From Arthrobacter crusticola (GTDB lineage: Bacteria > Actinomycetota > Actinomycetes > Actinomycetales > Micrococcaceae), in NCBI RefSeq assembly GCF_004357995.1, contig NZ_SMTK01000001.1, positions 310,001 through 374,000 of the forward strand: 64,000 bases of DNA, in the 5' to 3' direction. The notes below the pieces were generated by a model, which had not been told where the DNA came from, ran no database searches, and was given only the letters and a program-made list of their open reading frames with translations. Positions 36,305 to 46,190 of the stretch are shown in pieces. Each line of letters begins with the position of its first letter. The first letter of the stretch is position 1. The position numbers and the translations under genes were made by a program.

Positions 36305-36976
36305 GTGGGCGCCTGCCGCATCAATCCGAGCATCCTTTCAGCCGACTTCGTGAACCTCGAGCGTGAACTCGAGCGCATCGGTGCGGCCGACGCCGTGCAC
36401 GTGGACGTGATGGACAACCATTTCGTGCCCAACCTCACGCTGGGCCAGCCGGTGGTGAAGCGGATCCAGGAGGTCAGCGGGCTCCCGCTCGATGTCCACC
36501 TCATGATCGAAGACGCCGACCGGTGGGCCCCCGCGTATGCCGAGCTCGGTGCCGCGTCGGTGACCTTCCACGCCGAAGCCGCGGCCGCCCCGGTCCGCCT
36601 GGCCCGCGAGCTTCGGGCCGGCGGCGCCCAGGCCGGTATGGCGCTGCGGCCGGCCACGTCGGTCGAGCCCTACCTCGACATGCTGGGGGAGCTCGACCTG
36701 CTCCTGATCATGACCGTGGAGCCAGGGTTCGGCGGGCAGTCCTTCCTCGACCTGACCCTGCCCAAGATCCGGCGGGCGGCCGAGGCGGTCCGCGGCGGGT
36801 CGCTTCCCCTGGCGATCCAGGTCGACGGCGGCATCACCGAAGAGACCATCCTGCGCGCAGCGGAGGCAGGGGCCACGGTGTTTGTCGCGGGATCCTCCGT
36901 GTACGGAGCGGAGGATCCCGGCCAGGCGATCGACCGCCTCCGCCTGGCAGCCGAAGCCGCTTCCGCCGGCCGGTAG
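36305..36976 (+). CDS. rpe: Ribulose-phosphate 3-epimerase
   Basis: Interconverts ribulose 5-phosphate and xylulose 5-phosphate in the pentose phosphate pathway. The 223 residues show [10 protein letters not shown], metal ligands His32 and Asp34 ([13 protein letters not shown]), His65 (VHLMIED) and the VDGGIT Asp, with the phosphate-binding GSSVYG. A GTG start follows AAAGGA. It is the last gene of the def operon. Confidence 0.97.
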   Translation: MGACRINPSILSADFVNLERELERIGAADAVHVDVMDNHFVPNLTLGQPVVKRIQEVSGLPLDVHLMIEDADRWAPAYAELGAASVTFHAEAAAAPVRLARELRAGGAQAGMALRPATSVEPYLDMLGELDLLLIMTVEPGFGGQSFLDLTLPKIRRAAEAVRGGSLPLAIQVDGGITEETILRAAEAGATVFVAGSSVYGAEDPGQAIDRLRLAAEAASAGR

Positions 36977-37082
36977 CCGACGCTGTCCGGCCTGGACGCC
37001 CGGACCGGATCGCCCTGGCCGTGGTCCGACAGCGCTCCAACCGGTGCCGCCGCCGTCGGAGAGCGTGCGGCGCCGGAAGGGT

Positions 37083-37739
37083 TCAACCCGCGGCTGCCTC
37101 CGGCGGGTCGGTGATGGTGATCCGCACCGACATCGCCTCCGCCGCCGCCCGCTCCAGCACGGCCAGGCGCGGATCGGGCACAGCGGTGAACGGCAGCCGG
37201 GGGAGGTGGGCGTACTGGGTCAGCGCCGGGTGGGCGAGCACTTCAAGGGCCAGGGTGCGGTCGCCGCCCAACTGGACGCAGTCAATGGGGTGGGCCGAGA
37301 AGACCGCCGAGGCGTGTTCCGCCGCGGCCTGGACGAGCGAGGAGGCCTGGTTCGCCCGGCGCCGGGCGAACCGCTGTTGTGACCAGCCGCCCGCGGCCGT
37401 GCGGGACTGGACGTACCGGGTGCCCGTCTTGGAGGCGAGCAGCCGGCCGTTGCGGGCCACCCCTACCGAATAGCCGCCCCGGCGGACCAGGATCAGCGCC
37501 ACCGCGCGCGGTTCCCCCGCGGCGGCGGTCAGTGCCTCCACAGAGGGCGCCCCGGCGGCCTCCTGTGCCGGTGGAAGCGGGGGGACCAGGACGGCACGGC
37601 ACCCGTTGGATGCGTTCAGGGTCAGGGCTCCGCCGGGGGAGCCGGCGTCGATCGTGTATCCGCCGTTGCGCTGCGCGAACCGCTCCAACCAGCCGGCCAG
37701 GCGCTCGCCCGAAACGAGGACGGTTCTCGGCTCTGCCAT
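37083..37739 (-). CDS. acVLRF1-type peptidyl-tRNA hydrolase (Vms1-like release factor)
   Basis: A 218-residue protein of the actinobacterial VLRF1 family, related to the release-factor domain of eukaryotic Vms1/ANKZF1. The key segment is [23 protein letters not shown], with the Gly-rich turn and the Gln121-Gln122 pair where the catalytic glutamine of this superfamily sits. The first part (residues 1-80) is a small beta-rich domain. By family analogy it should cut peptidyl-tRNA on stalled large subunits. It is convergent with rpe and divergent from rarA. Confidence 0.85.
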   Translation of the reverse strand: MAEPRTVLVSGERLAGWLERFAQRNGGYTIDAGSPGGALTLNASNGCRAVLVPPLPPAQEAAGAPSVEALTAAAGEPRAVALILVRRGGYSVGVARNGRLLASKTGTRYVQSRTAAGGWSQQRFARRRANQASSLVQAAAEHASAVFSAHPIDCVQLGGDRTLALEVLAHPALTQYAHLPRLPFTAVPDPRLAVLERAAAEAMSVRITITDPPEAAAG

Positions 37740-37801
37740 CGTGTCCTCCGCTCCGCCCCGGCCATCCGCCGGCGTCAGTGCTACACAGTAGCCTTGGCAA
37801 T

Positions 37802-39205
37802 GTGAATGATCTATTCAGCGCCGCCGCCGAAGATGAGGACGACGGCTTCCCCGGCGCCGCACCGCCGACCGTCGCGGGCGCTGTGTCCCAGCGGCCGCGG
37901 AGCCCCCTGGCCGTGCGGATGCGTCCGCGCTCCCTCGACGAGGTGGTCGGCCAGCAGCATCTCCTCGGCCCCGGGTCGCCGCTGCGTACCTTGGCCGGCG
38001 ACACCGCCTCCGGAGGGCCCGCCGGCCCGTCCTCGGTCGTGCTGTGGGGTCCGCCCGGAACCGGTAAGACGACCCTCGCGCACGTGGTGGCCCGCGGGCA
38101 GGGGCGGCAGTTCGTGGAGCTTTCGGCGATCACCGCCGGCGTGAAGGACGTCCGCCGGGTGATGGAAGAGGCCCTGACCGCCCGCGACCTCCACCGCCGG
38201 ACCACCATCCTCTTCCTCGATGAGATCCACCGGTTCAACAAGGCCCAGCAGGACGCGCTGCTGCCCGGGGTCGAGAACCGGTGGGTCGTCCTGATCGCGG
38301 CCACCACCGAAAACCCCTCGTTCTCCGTCGTCGCTCCGCTGCTCTCCCGGTCGCTGCTGCAGACCCTCCGCCCGCTGACCGAGGCCGATATCGCCGGGCT
38401 GCTGCAGCGGGCGGTCGAGGACGAACGGGGCCTGGGCGGGACCGTCCGCCTGAGCGAGGAGGCCCTTGAACACCTGGTGCGTCTGGCCGCCGGCGACGCG
38501 CGCCGCGGGCTCACCGCCCTCGAGGCGGCGGCCGGCGTCGCCCAGTCCGCCGGCGACGGGCCGGGGCCGGTCGTGGTGGAACTCCAGCACGCCGAAAAGG
38601 CGCTCGACGTCGCGGCACTGAGGTACGACCGGGCGGGCGATCAGCACTACGACGTCGCCAGCGCCTTCATCAAGTCGCTTCGGGGTTCGGATGTCGACGC
38701 ATCCCTCCACTACCTAGCCCGGATGCTCGAGGCGGGGGAGGACCCGCGCTTCGTCGCCCGCAGGATCATGATCTCGGCCTCCGAGGACGTGGGCATGGCC
38801 GATCCGACGGCGCTGCAGACGGCGGTGGCGGCGGCGCAGGCGGTCCAGCTTGTCGGGATGCCCGAGGCGAGGATCATCCTCGCCGAGGCCGTCGTCCACA
38901 TCGCCACGGCCCCGAAGTCCAACGCGGCGTACAACGGCATCAACGCCGCCATCGCCGACGTGCGGGCCGGACGGGGCCAGGGCATCCCCGCCCACCTGCG
39001 CGACGCCCACTACCCCGGGGCCTCCCAGCTCGGCCACGGCAAGGGATACGTCTACTCCCACGACGAAGCGCATGGCATCGCCGCCCAGCAGTACGCGCCC
39101 GATGACCTGGTGGGCCGGGACTACTACCTCCCCACCGACCGGGGGGCCGAACGGGACATCGGAACCCGCCTCGGCCGGCTGCGCAGGATCCTGCGGGGCC
39201 GGTAG
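37802..39205 (+). CDS. rarA: Replication-associated recombination protein A (RarA/MgsA)
   Basis: A 467-residue AAA+ ATPase of the clamp-loader type that works at stalled replication forks. Walker A GPPGTGKT is at 83-90 and Walker B DE at 140-141 ([15 protein letters not shown]). The C-terminal tetramerisation part contains [16 protein letters not shown] and GYVYSHD. A GTG start gives MNDLFSA, which resembles other RarA N-termini with a clamp-interaction-like motif. No clear SD is seen. Confidence 0.95.
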   Translation: MNDLFSAAAEDEDDGFPGAAPPTVAGAVSQRPRSPLAVRMRPRSLDEVVGQQHLLGPGSPLRTLAGDTASGGPAGPSSVVLWGPPGTGKTTLAHVVARGQGRQFVELSAITAGVKDVRRVMEEALTARDLHRRTTILFLDEIHRFNKAQQDALLPGVENRWVVLIAATTENPSFSVVAPLLSRSLLQTLRPLTEADIAGLLQRAVEDERGLGGTVRLSEEALEHLVRLAAGDARRGLTALEAAAGVAQSAGDGPGPVVVELQHAEKALDVAALRYDRAGDQHYDVASAFIKSLRGSDVDASLHYLARMLEAGEDPRFVARRIMISASEDVGMADPTALQTAVAAAQAVQLVGMPEARIILAEAVVHIATAPKSNAAYNGINAAIADVRAGRGQGIPAHLRDAHYPGASQLGHGKGYVYSHDEAHGIAAQQYAPDDLVGRDYYLPTDRGAERDIGTRLGRLRRILRGR

Positions 39206-39242
39206 GCCCGGGCCCCGGTGGAGGGCCCGCCGGGAGGCGCCC

Positions 39243-39824
39243 TCAGGGGAGGGCGCGGCGCATCAGCACGCGCGGGAAGCCGTTGGAGACCGCGGTGGTG
39301 TCGGCGGCCTTCGTGAAGCCGGCCCGCTCGAACAGCGCCCGGGTGCCGACATAGGCCATCGTCGTGTCGACCTTCTGCCCACCGTTGTCCACCGGGTAGC
39401 CCTCGACCGCTGGCGCCTCGTGGTCCCGGGCATGCTCCACGGCGCCCTGCAGCAGCGCCGCGGCAACGCCCTTGCCGCGGTGCCCGCCCCTGACCCGGAA
39501 GCACCAGACACTCCACACGGGCAGGTCATCGAGGTGCGGAATTCTCGTGCTGCGGGCGAAGGAGTGGAGTTCGGCCCGGGGCGCCACGCCGCACCAGCCC
39601 ACCACGTTGTCGCCGTCGTAGGCCAGAATCCCGGGTGGAATGGCGCGGCCGCAGAGCTCCTCGACGCGCTGGGCGCGCTGGCGCCCGGTCAGCTCCCGGT
39701 TCTCGCGGGACGGCAGCCGGTAGGTCAGGCACCAGCACACCGAGGAATCGGGATTGCGGGGGCCCAGCAGCACCGCGACATCCCCGAACCGGTCCCTGTC
39801 CGCCGGACGGATCTCATACTCCAT
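39243..39824 (-). CDS. GNAT family N-acetyltransferase
   Basis: A 193-residue acetyltransferase. The acetyl-CoA loop is VRGGHRGKGVAAALL, with the typical FERAGF near the end. It is rich in Trp/Cys in the first half (SSVCWCLTY, GWCGVAP). The acceptor substrate is unknown. It is convergent with rarA and divergent from rpsD. Confidence 0.85.
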   Translation of the reverse strand: MEYEIRPADRDRFGDVAVLLGPRNPDSSVCWCLTYRLPSRENRELTGRQRAQRVEELCGRAIPPGILAYDGDNVVGWCGVAPRAELHSFARSTRIPHLDDLPVWSVWCFRVRGGHRGKGVAAALLQGAVEHARDHEAPAVEGYPVDNGGQKVDTTMAYVGTRALFERAGFTKAADTTAVSNGFPRVLMRRALP

Positions 39825-39917
39825 GGCGGTACCCTAGCCGCCCGGGAGCCGGGGAACCATCGGGCGCCGGACCGGCGGGGGAAGCGGCCGCTGACCATTC
39901 TCGGGCCCTCGGACTGC

Positions 39918-39923
39918 TAGGAT
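39918..39923 (+). promoter_or_regulatory. Probable -10 element of rpsD
   Basis: TAGGAT precedes a leader of about 200 bases. No convincing -35 is seen. Confidence 0.5.
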
Positions 39924-40126
39924 TGTGGGTTGACTGGCAAGTAGCGCCGTGCCCGTTCCCTTTCCCTCGAATTTCGACGGCGGAGGAGCGTGCGCGGAGC
40001 TGACTGTAGTACCGGGAAGCGGCCAATCCCGGCTCTCCGCACAAGGAGGCCAGCAACACAGAGAAAGTGCCGCGCATTCAACCGATGCGCCAGGCTCTTT
40101 GCCGCAGAAACAGATGAAAGGTAAAC
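39924..40126 (+). promoter_or_regulatory. Structured 5' leader of rpsD
   Basis: About 200 bases without a substantial gene. An imperfect stem (39990-40000 with 40032-40042) encloses a CGGGA/TCCCG hairpin (40013-40017 with 40027-40031). AAGGAGG at 40043-40049 lacks a nearby start codon. A 16-codon frame runs from GTG 40067 to TGA 40117 and ends nine bases before rpsD. S4 regulates its own leader in other bacteria; that this is an S4 site is an inference. Confidence 0.45.
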
Positions 40127-40753
40127 GTGGCTAACAACACACGTGCCCGCCGGAAGGTCCGCATTTCGCGTGCCCTCGGCATTGCTTTGACCCCGAAGGC
40201 CGAGAAGTACCTTGAGCGTCGCCCGTACGCTCCCGGCCAGCACGGACGCGCCCGCCGCAAGCAGGACAGCGACTACGCCGTACGCCTGCGCGAAAAGCAG
40301 CGTCTGCGCGCCCAGTACGGTATCCGCGAAGCGCAGATGACCCGCGTCTTCGAAGAAGCACGCCGCACCTCGGGCCTGACCGGTGAGAACCTCATCGAGC
40401 TGCTCGAAATGCGTCTGGACGCCCTCGTGCTCCGTGCCGGCTTCGCCCGCACCATCGCCCAGGCCCGCCAGCTGGTCGTCCACCGCCACATCATGGTCGA
40501 CGGCGCCCGTGTGGACCGCCCGTCGTTCCGCGTTGCGGAGGGGCAGCTGATCCACGTCCACAGCCGCAGCGAGACCATGGTCCCGCTCCAGGTTGCAGCA
40601 GCCGGCGCCCACCGCGACGTCCTGCCGGCCGTCCCGGGCTACCTCGACGTCTCGCTCGAGAAGCTCCAGGCCCGCCTGGTCCGCCGCCCCAAGCGCTCCG
40701 AGGTCCCCGTGACCTGCGAAGAGCAGCTCGTGGTGGAGTACTACGCCCGCTAG
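40127..40753 (+). CDS. rpsD: 30S ribosomal protein S4
   Basis: A primary 16S rRNA-binding assembly protein. The 208 residues start MANNTRARRKVRISRALG; the S4 RNA-binding domain (about 95-160) contains RLDALVLRAGFA and ARQLVVHRHIMV. It has no zinc-binding cysteines at the N-terminus (C-minus form). A GTG start follows AAAGG. It stands alone here rather than in the alpha operon, as is usual in Micrococcales. Confidence 0.98.
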   Translation: MANNTRARRKVRISRALGIALTPKAEKYLERRPYAPGQHGRARRKQDSDYAVRLREKQRLRAQYGIREAQMTRVFEEARRTSGLTGENLIELLEMRLDALVLRAGFARTIAQARQLVVHRHIMVDGARVDRPSFRVAEGQLIHVHSRSETMVPLQVAAAGAHRDVLPAVPGYLDVSLEKLQARLVRRPKRSEVPVTCEEQLVVEYYAR

Positions 40754-40797
40754 TTCCGGCTCCGGCGGCTAGCCCGCCGGTTTCGAACAGCAGCCAT

Positions 40798-40833
40798 CCC
40801 AATAGCCCGCGGCTCCGGCCGCGGGCTATTGGG
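40798..40833 (+). terminator. Terminator after rpsD
   Basis: A perfect 15-bp stem (40798-40812 with 40819-40833) with a 6-base loop. It lacks a T tract but lies in the expected place. Confidence 0.8.
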
Positions 40834-40893
40834 TAAGGCACCCCAAATCCTTGCCGCCCGAGGGCGGTTATCTGTGTACGAAGGAGACCGTCC

Positions 40894-41268
40894 ATGTCCG
40901 GTGGAGATATTGCCGGCCTCATTGCAGCCGGTGTGTTTGCCGTCCTGGTCGCATTGCTGGCTGTGCCCGTGCTGAAGCTGGGCAGGGTGTTCGACGAGCT
41001 GCGCACCGCGATCCGCACTGTGACGGACGAGACGACGCCGCTGATCACCGAGGTGACCAGCACCGTCAGCACCACGCACCAGCAGTTGAAGAACGTCGAC
41101 GGCATCACCTCCAACGTGTCCGACGCCTCCGCAAACCTTTCCGCGCTGTCCTCCCTGGTCGCCGCGACGCTCGGAGCCCCGCTGATCAAGGTCGCGGCGT
41201 TCTCCTACGGCGTCCGCACCGCCTTCGCCGGCCGGAAGACGCCGGCCGGGCGGCGCCGCAGCCGCTGA
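40894..41268 (+). CDS. DUF948 membrane-anchored protein
   Basis: A 124-residue protein with one N-terminal membrane segment (about 5-28), a following helix with heptad-like pattern (VFDELRTAIRTVTDET, THQQLKNVDGI) and a basic end. This fits DUF948. A good SD (GAAGGAG) precedes the ATG. It is part of the small-membrane-protein pair placed before alaS in many Micrococcales. Function unknown. Confidence 0.82.
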   Translation: MSGGDIAGLIAAGVFAVLVALLAVPVLKLGRVFDELRTAIRTVTDETTPLITEVTSTVSTTHQQLKNVDGITSNVSDASANLSALSSLVAATLGAPLIKVAAFSYGVRTAFAGRKTPAGRRRSR

Positions 41269-41337
41269 GCCGCCCCACCCGGGCCCGCGGTCCCGGATCA
41301 GCAAACACCGCCGTCAGCACTCGACGAGGAGGATCCC

Positions 41338-41586
41338 ATGATCAGAAGAGCCCTATGGATGGCAGCGGGAGTGGCCATCGGTGTTCTCGCAGTACGCAAG
41401 GTCAGCGCCGCGAAGTCGGCACTGGGGCCGGCCGGCCTCAACCGCGCCGTCGGCTCGGCCTCTGACAATATCGCCGGATTCGCCGACGCCTTCCGCTCAG
41501 GGATGCGTGAGCGCGAGGCGGACCTCCGCTCGGCGCTCGGCGTCGAGCAGCCGGTTCTCCCGGCCCCCGCAGCAACGCACCGCTGA
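41338..41586 (+). CDS. Small membrane-associated hypothetical protein upstream of alaS
   Basis: An 82-residue protein with a hydrophobic N-terminus (IRRALWMAAGVAIGVLAV) followed by a helix (GFADAFRSGMREREADLRSALG). AGGAGGATCCC precedes the ATG. It resembles small proteins conserved between DUF948 and alaS in related genomes, but I know no function. It is probably co-transcribed with alaS. Confidence 0.65.
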   Translation: MIRRALWMAAGVAIGVLAVRKVSAAKSALGPAGLNRAVGSASDNIAGFADAFRSGMREREADLRSALGVEQPVLPAPAATHR

Positions 41587-41684
41587 CGCGGCCGGAGCGC
41601 CCCGAACCCGAACCGCACCGGCTCGCCGCGGGCAGCACCGCCCCTGCCGGTCCGAACCCACCTGCCGAACCCGAAGGATCCCCC

Positions 41685-44363
41685 GTGAAGTCCCATGAGA
41701 TCGCAAGCCGCTGGCTGAGCTACTTCGAGAAGAACGGGCACACCGTCGTGCCGTCGGCGTCGCTGGTCTCCAGCGACCCCTCGCTTCTCTTCACGGTGGC
41801 GGGAATGGTTCCCTTCATCCCCTACCTCACCGCACGGGAGCAGGCCCCCTACGACCGGGCGACGAGCGTGCAGAAGTGCATCCGCACCGGTGACATTGAG
41901 GAGGTCGGCAAGACCGCACGCCACGGCACGTTCTTCCAGATGGCCGGAAACTTCTCCTTCGGGGACTACTTCAAGCAGGATGCCATCAGAATGGCCTGGG
42001 AGCTGCTGACCTCCAGCGTCGAGCAGGGCGGATACGGCCTGCCCCCGGAGAAGCTGTGGATCACCGTCTACCACGAGGACGACGAGGCCCTGGCCATCTG
42101 GCGGGACGAGGTGGGTGTGCCCGTCGAGCGCATCCAGAAGATGGGCAAGAAGGACAACTATTGGTCCACCGGACAGCCGGGCCCCGCGGGCCCCTGCTCG
42201 GAGATCTTCTACGACCGCGGCCCGGCCTACGGCGTCGAGGGCGGACCCGAGGCCGACGATTCGCGCTACGTCGAGATCTGGAACCTCGTGTTCATGCAGT
42301 ACCAGCGCGGCGAGGGAACCGGCAAGGACGACTTCGAGATCCTCGGCGAACTGCCCAAGAAGAACATCGACACCGGCCTCGGCCTCGAACGCCTGGCCAT
42401 GGTGCTGCAGGACGTCGAGAACATGTACGAGACGGACCAGGTCCGCCCCGTGCTCGACAAGGCGGCCGAACTCAGCGGACGCGAGTACACCAGCGCCGAA
42501 AGCCCCGACGACCCCCACCACACCGACGACGTCCGGATGCGCGTCGTCGCCGACCACATCCGCTCCTCGCTGATGCTCATCGCCGACGGCGTGACCCCCT
42601 CGAACGAGGGACGCGGGTACGTGCTGCGCCGCCTCATCCGCCGTGCCGTGCGGGCGATGCGCCTGCTCGGGGTGGAGAAGCCCTGCCTGCCCGACCTGCT
42701 GCCCGCCTCCCGCGACGCCATGAAGGGCACCTACCCGGAGGTCGAGAAGGACTTCGACCGGATCGCCCGGATCGCCTACGCCGAGGAAAAGGCGTTCCTG
42801 CGCACGATCGCCTCGGGCACCGCGCGTCTGGAAGAGGCCGTGAAGGAGTCGAAGGCCGCCAACCGGCCGCTGTCCGGATCGGATGCCTTCGCCCTCCACG
42901 ACACCTACGGCTTCCCCATCGACCTGACCCTCGAAATGGCCGAGGAGGCCGGGCTGTCCGTCGACGCCGAGGGCTTCCGGACGCTGATGCTCGAACAGCG
43001 CCAGCGCGCGCAGGCAGATGCCCGCGGCAAGAAGGCAGGGCACGCGGACCTCTCCGTCTTCAACGAGATCCTCGCCACGGGCGAGACGATCTTCACCGGC
43101 TACGACGAGCTGACCACCGAGGGTGTCGTCACCGGCCTGCTGCGCGACGGACAGTCGATTCCGGTGGCCTCCACGGGCGAGGAGATCGAACTGGTCCTCG
43201 ACCAGACGCCGTTCTACGCGGAGTCCGGCGGACAGGCCGCCGACGTCGGGATGATCAACGGCAACGGTTTCGTGGTCGAGGTCCTCGACGTGCAGCGCCC
43301 GGTGAAGGGCCTTCACGTCCACCGCGCCGTGGTCCGTGAAGGCGAGATCACCCAGGGAGCCCTGGTCACCTCCGCCGTCGACCGCCAGCGCCGCCATGCC
43401 GGGGAACAGGCCCACTCCGGAACGCACATCGTCCACGCCGCGCTGCACCAGATCCTCGGCCCGGAGGCGACCCAGCGCGGGTCTTTCAACAAGGCCGGCT
43501 ACCTGCGGTTCGACTTCGCCTGGGGTGAGGGCATCAGCTCCGCCGCCCGCAGCGAAATCGAGGAGGTGGCCAACCTCGCCATCCGCAGCAACCACTCCGT
43601 CGAGACCAAGATCATGCCGCTCGCGGAGGCCAAGGCCCTCGGGGCCATGGCGCTCTTCGGTGAGGCCTACGGCAACCGGGTGCGCGTCGTCGAGATCGAT
43701 GGCGACTGGTCCCGTGAACTGTGCGGCGGCACGCACGTCGAGTCGACCTCGCTCATCGGGTCGCTGACCCTGCTGGGGGAGCAGTCGGTCGGCTCGGGCA
43801 ACCGGCGCGTCGAAGCGCTCGTGGGCATGGATGCCTTCCGCCACCTTGCCGCCGAGCGGGCCCTGGTGAGCGAGCTCTCGGACATGCTCAAGGTGCCCTC
43901 CAACCAGCTGCCCGAGCGGCTGTCGTTGACCCTGCAGAAGCTGAAGACCGCTGAGAAGGAGCTCGAGCGGCTGCGCAACGAGCAGCTCGCCGCGGCCGCC
44001 GCCTCCCTCGTCGGCACGGCGCAGGACGTCGACGGGGTCCGGCTCATCGCCCACGACGCCGGCGAGGTCGCCGGCGCCGACGCGCTGCGCACGCTGGCGC
44101 TCGACCTGCGGGGACGCCTCGGGTCCTCCGCGGCGGTCGTGGCCGCGGCCGGCGTCGCCAACGGGCGCCCTCTCATCCTCATCGCCACGAATGAAGCGGC
44201 CCGGTCCGAAGGCGTCAAGGCCGGCGCGCTGGTGCGCATTGCCGCGGGCGTGCTCGGCGGCGGCGGCGGCGGCAAGGACGACGTCGCCCAGGGCGGCGGC
44301 GCGGACCCGGAGAAGGTGGCCGCGGCCCTCGAAGCGGTGCGCGCCGCCGTGGCCGCACGCTGA
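41685..44363 (+). CDS. alaS: Alanyl-tRNA synthetase
   Basis: An 892-residue class II synthetase with complete editing and C-terminal domains. The start is GTG (MKSHEIASRWLSYFEKNGH). The catalytic core has the KCIRTGDIEEVG and HHTFFQ-like motif (RHGTFFQMAGNFSFGDYFK). The editing zinc site is His577/His581 (HSGTHIVHAALH) and Cys680/His684 (CGGTHVES). The glycine-rich end GGGGGGKDDVAQGGG belongs to the C-Ala domain. It begins the alaS-ruvX-mltG-aro gene run. Confidence 0.98.
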   Translation: MKSHEIASRWLSYFEKNGHTVVPSASLVSSDPSLLFTVAGMVPFIPYLTAREQAPYDRATSVQKCIRTGDIEEVGKTARHGTFFQMAGNFSFGDYFKQDAIRMAWELLTSSVEQGGYGLPPEKLWITVYHEDDEALAIWRDEVGVPVERIQKMGKKDNYWSTGQPGPAGPCSEIFYDRGPAYGVEGGPEADDSRYVEIWNLVFMQYQRGEGTGKDDFEILGELPKKNIDTGLGLERLAMVLQDVENMYETDQVRPVLDKAAELSGREYTSAESPDDPHHTDDVRMRVVADHIRSSLMLIADGVTPSNEGRGYVLRRLIRRAVRAMRLLGVEKPCLPDLLPASRDAMKGTYPEVEKDFDRIARIAYAEEKAFLRTIASGTARLEEAVKESKAANRPLSGSDAFALHDTYGFPIDLTLEMAEEAGLSVDAEGFRTLMLEQRQRAQADARGKKAGHADLSVFNEILATGETIFTGYDELTTEGVVTGLLRDGQSIPVASTGEEIELVLDQTPFYAESGGQAADVGMINGNGFVVEVLDVQRPVKGLHVHRAVVREGEITQGALVTSAVDRQRRHAGEQAHSGTHIVHAALHQILGPEATQRGSFNKAGYLRFDFAWGEGISSAARSEIEEVANLAIRSNHSVETKIMPLAEAKALGAMALFGEAYGNRVRVVEIDGDWSRELCGGTHVESTSLIGSLTLLGEQSVGSGNRRVEALVGMDAFRHLAAERALVSELSDMLKVPSNQLPERLSLTLQKLKTAEKELERLRNEQLAAAAASLVGTAQDVDGVRLIAHDAGEVAGADALRTLALDLRGRLGSSAAVVAAAGVANGRPLILIATNEAARSEGVKAGALVRIAAGVLGGGGGGKDDVAQGGGADPEKVAAALEAVRAAVAAR

Positions 44364-44364
44364 G

Positions 44365-44955
44365 GTGCCGGCCGAGGTGACGGGCGGGTATCCTGCGGGG
44401 CCGAAGCTGGGGGTCGACGTCGGCCGCGTCCGGGTCGGCCTGTCCGGCAGCGACCGTGACGGCCTGCTGGCCACCCCGGTCCGCACCCTGTCCCGGGATG
44501 CGAAGAAGAACTCCGACGTGCGGGTCCTTGTGCAGGAAGCGCGGGACCGCGGCGCGGTGGAGGTCTTCGTCGGGCTGCCGAAGAACCTCAGCGGCCGGGA
44601 GTCGGAGTCGGCGGAGATGGCGCGCGAGTACGCGCAGCTGCTGGCGGATGCGCTTGAGGCGGCCGGGCTGGAGCTTACTGTGCGGCTGATCGATGAACGG
44701 CTCAGCACCGTGTCGGCGCACCGCTCCCTGCGGCAGGCTGGATTGAGCACCCGTGATCATCGTAAGGTAGTAGATCAGGTGGCAGCCGTGGAGATCCTCC
44801 AGCATGCCATCGACATGCAACGTTCACTTGGACGGGACGTGGGGGAACAGGTCAGCGCACGTCTTCGGAGCAGTTCCGGGAGCGCATCGGTGGCCGCTAC
44901 CGAGGAGCCGGTCATTTCGGAGATCACTTTGAGTGGGAAGGACCAGGAACTGTGA
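44365..44955 (+). CDS. ruvX: Putative pre-16S rRNA nuclease RuvX/YqgF
   Basis: An RNase H-fold nuclease implicated in 16S rRNA 5' maturation. The catalytic acids are visible in LGVDVGRVRVG (Asp18), VGLPKNLSGRES and the final VDQVAAVEIL Asp; RLIDERLSTV is also typical. Two GTG starts (44365 and 44377) are possible. The 45-residue Ser/Glu tail exceeds the usual length. It overlaps mltG by GTGA. Confidence 0.92.
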   Translation: MPAEVTGGYPAGPKLGVDVGRVRVGLSGSDRDGLLATPVRTLSRDAKKNSDVRVLVQEARDRGAVEVFVGLPKNLSGRESESAEMAREYAQLLADALEAAGLELTVRLIDERLSTVSAHRSLRQAGLSTRDHRKVVDQVAAVEILQHAIDMQRSLGRDVGEQVSARLRSSSGSASVAATEEPVISEITLSGKDQEL

Positions 44956-46190
44956 GTTCCCGTTACCCGCAGTCACCCGCATCCCAGGAGCCTGAAGGCT
45001 GGCGCGATCCGGACGCCCCCTACTCCCGCCGCGGAGCCGAACCTGTCCACCCCGAACCAGTCGAGCAGTTTTTTGCCAGTCAGGACGTGAGCCGCCGCAG
45101 CCGGGCCCGGCGCCCGTCCAAGGCGCGCCAGCGCCGCCGCCAGCGCCGCACCGTCATCCTCCTGGTCGTGCTGCTCGTCTTTGCCGGCGTGGTGTTCGGC
45201 GTCGCCATGATGCTGAGGGATCTCCTCGGCCTCAATGACGTCAAGGACTATCCCGGCCCCGGCACCGGCGAGGTGGTTTTCACGGTCGCCGAGGGTGCCG
45301 GGCCGCTGGCTATCGCCGATGCCCTGGAGTCCGAAGACATCGTCGCGGACTCCGGCGAATTCATCGCTGCGCTCGAGGGAGTCCTCGACGGGCGGGAAGT
45401 CCAGCCCGGCGAGTACGAAATGCGCTACCAGATGGCTTCCGACGACGCCGCGGCCATCCTGGTCGGCGACGAGTCGGCGAAGGTTTCCTACGCCGCAGTG
45501 GCGCGGGACCTGCGCCAGGGTGAGGTGTTCACCATCCTCGCGGAGTCGACGGGGATTCCGGTCGCCGAATTCCAGGCACTCGCCAAGGAACCGGCGCGCT
45601 TCGGCCTCCCCGATCAGGCCCGCAGCCTTGAGGGCTACCTGCATCCGGGCGAATACCGCTTCAAGGTCGAAGCGACCGCACCGGAGATCGTTCAGGAGAT
45701 GGTCGACAACACCTTCGCACAGCTCGAAGAGGACGGCATCACGGATCCCGCCGAGCAGTACCGGATCCTGACCATCGCAAGCATCATCCAGGCCGAGGCC
45801 GGCGAGGCCGACTATGCCTCCGTCGCCGGATCCATCATGAACCGGCTCAAGCCGGACAACACCGAGACGTCGGGGCTGATCCAGTCCGACGCCACGGTCA
45901 CCTACGGCCTCGGGCGGAAGAGCTACGACATCACTCCGGAGGAGAAGGCCGACACGTCCAACCCGTACAACACCTACGCCAACCCGGGGCTGCCGGTCGG
46001 CCCGATCGGATCGCCCAGCGAGGAAGCCATCGACGCGGCCGTCTCGCCCGCCGAAGTGCCTTTCTACTACTGGGTGACCGTTGACCTCGACTCCGGCGAG
46101 ACCAAGTTCTCCGAGACGCTCGCCGAGCACGCCAAGTACGTCGCCGAGTACCAGGCGTGGTGCGCCGACAACCCCGGCCGGTGCGAGTAG
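44952..46190 (+). CDS. mltG: Endolytic transglycosylase MltG
   Basis: A membrane-anchored murein lytic transglycosylase that terminates glycan strand synthesis. The 412 residues have a cytosolic, Arg-rich N-terminus, one membrane segment at 67-87 and an extracytoplasmic YceG domain with catalytic Glu282 in IIQAEAG. SDATVTYGLG and NPYNTYANPGLPVGPI are family motifs. A GTG start overlaps ruvX, and aroE begins inside its last codons. Confidence 0.95.
   Translation: MSSRYPQSPASQEPEGWRDPDAPYSRRGAEPVHPEPVEQFFASQDVSRRSRARRPSKARQRRRQRRTVILLVVLLVFAGVVFGVAMMLRDLLGLNDVKDYPGPGTGEVVFTVAEGAGPLAIADALESEDIVADSGEFIAALEGVLDGREVQPGEYEMRYQMASDDAAAILVGDESAKVSYAAVARDLRQGEVFTILAESTGIPVAEFQALAKEPARFGLPDQARSLEGYLHPGEYRFKVEATAPEIVQEMVDNTFAQLEEDGITDPAEQYRILTIASIIQAEAGEADYASVAGSIMNRLKPDNTETSGLIQSDATVTYGLGRKSYDITPEEKADTSNPYNTYANPGLPVGPIGSPSEEAIDAAVSPAEVPFYYWVTVDLDSGETKFSETLAEHAKYVAEYQAWCADNPGRCE

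Noticed and set aside
41298-44750. 1150-residue open frame antisense to alaS and ruvX
   Set aside because: It spans several real genes and has only shadow-type composition.
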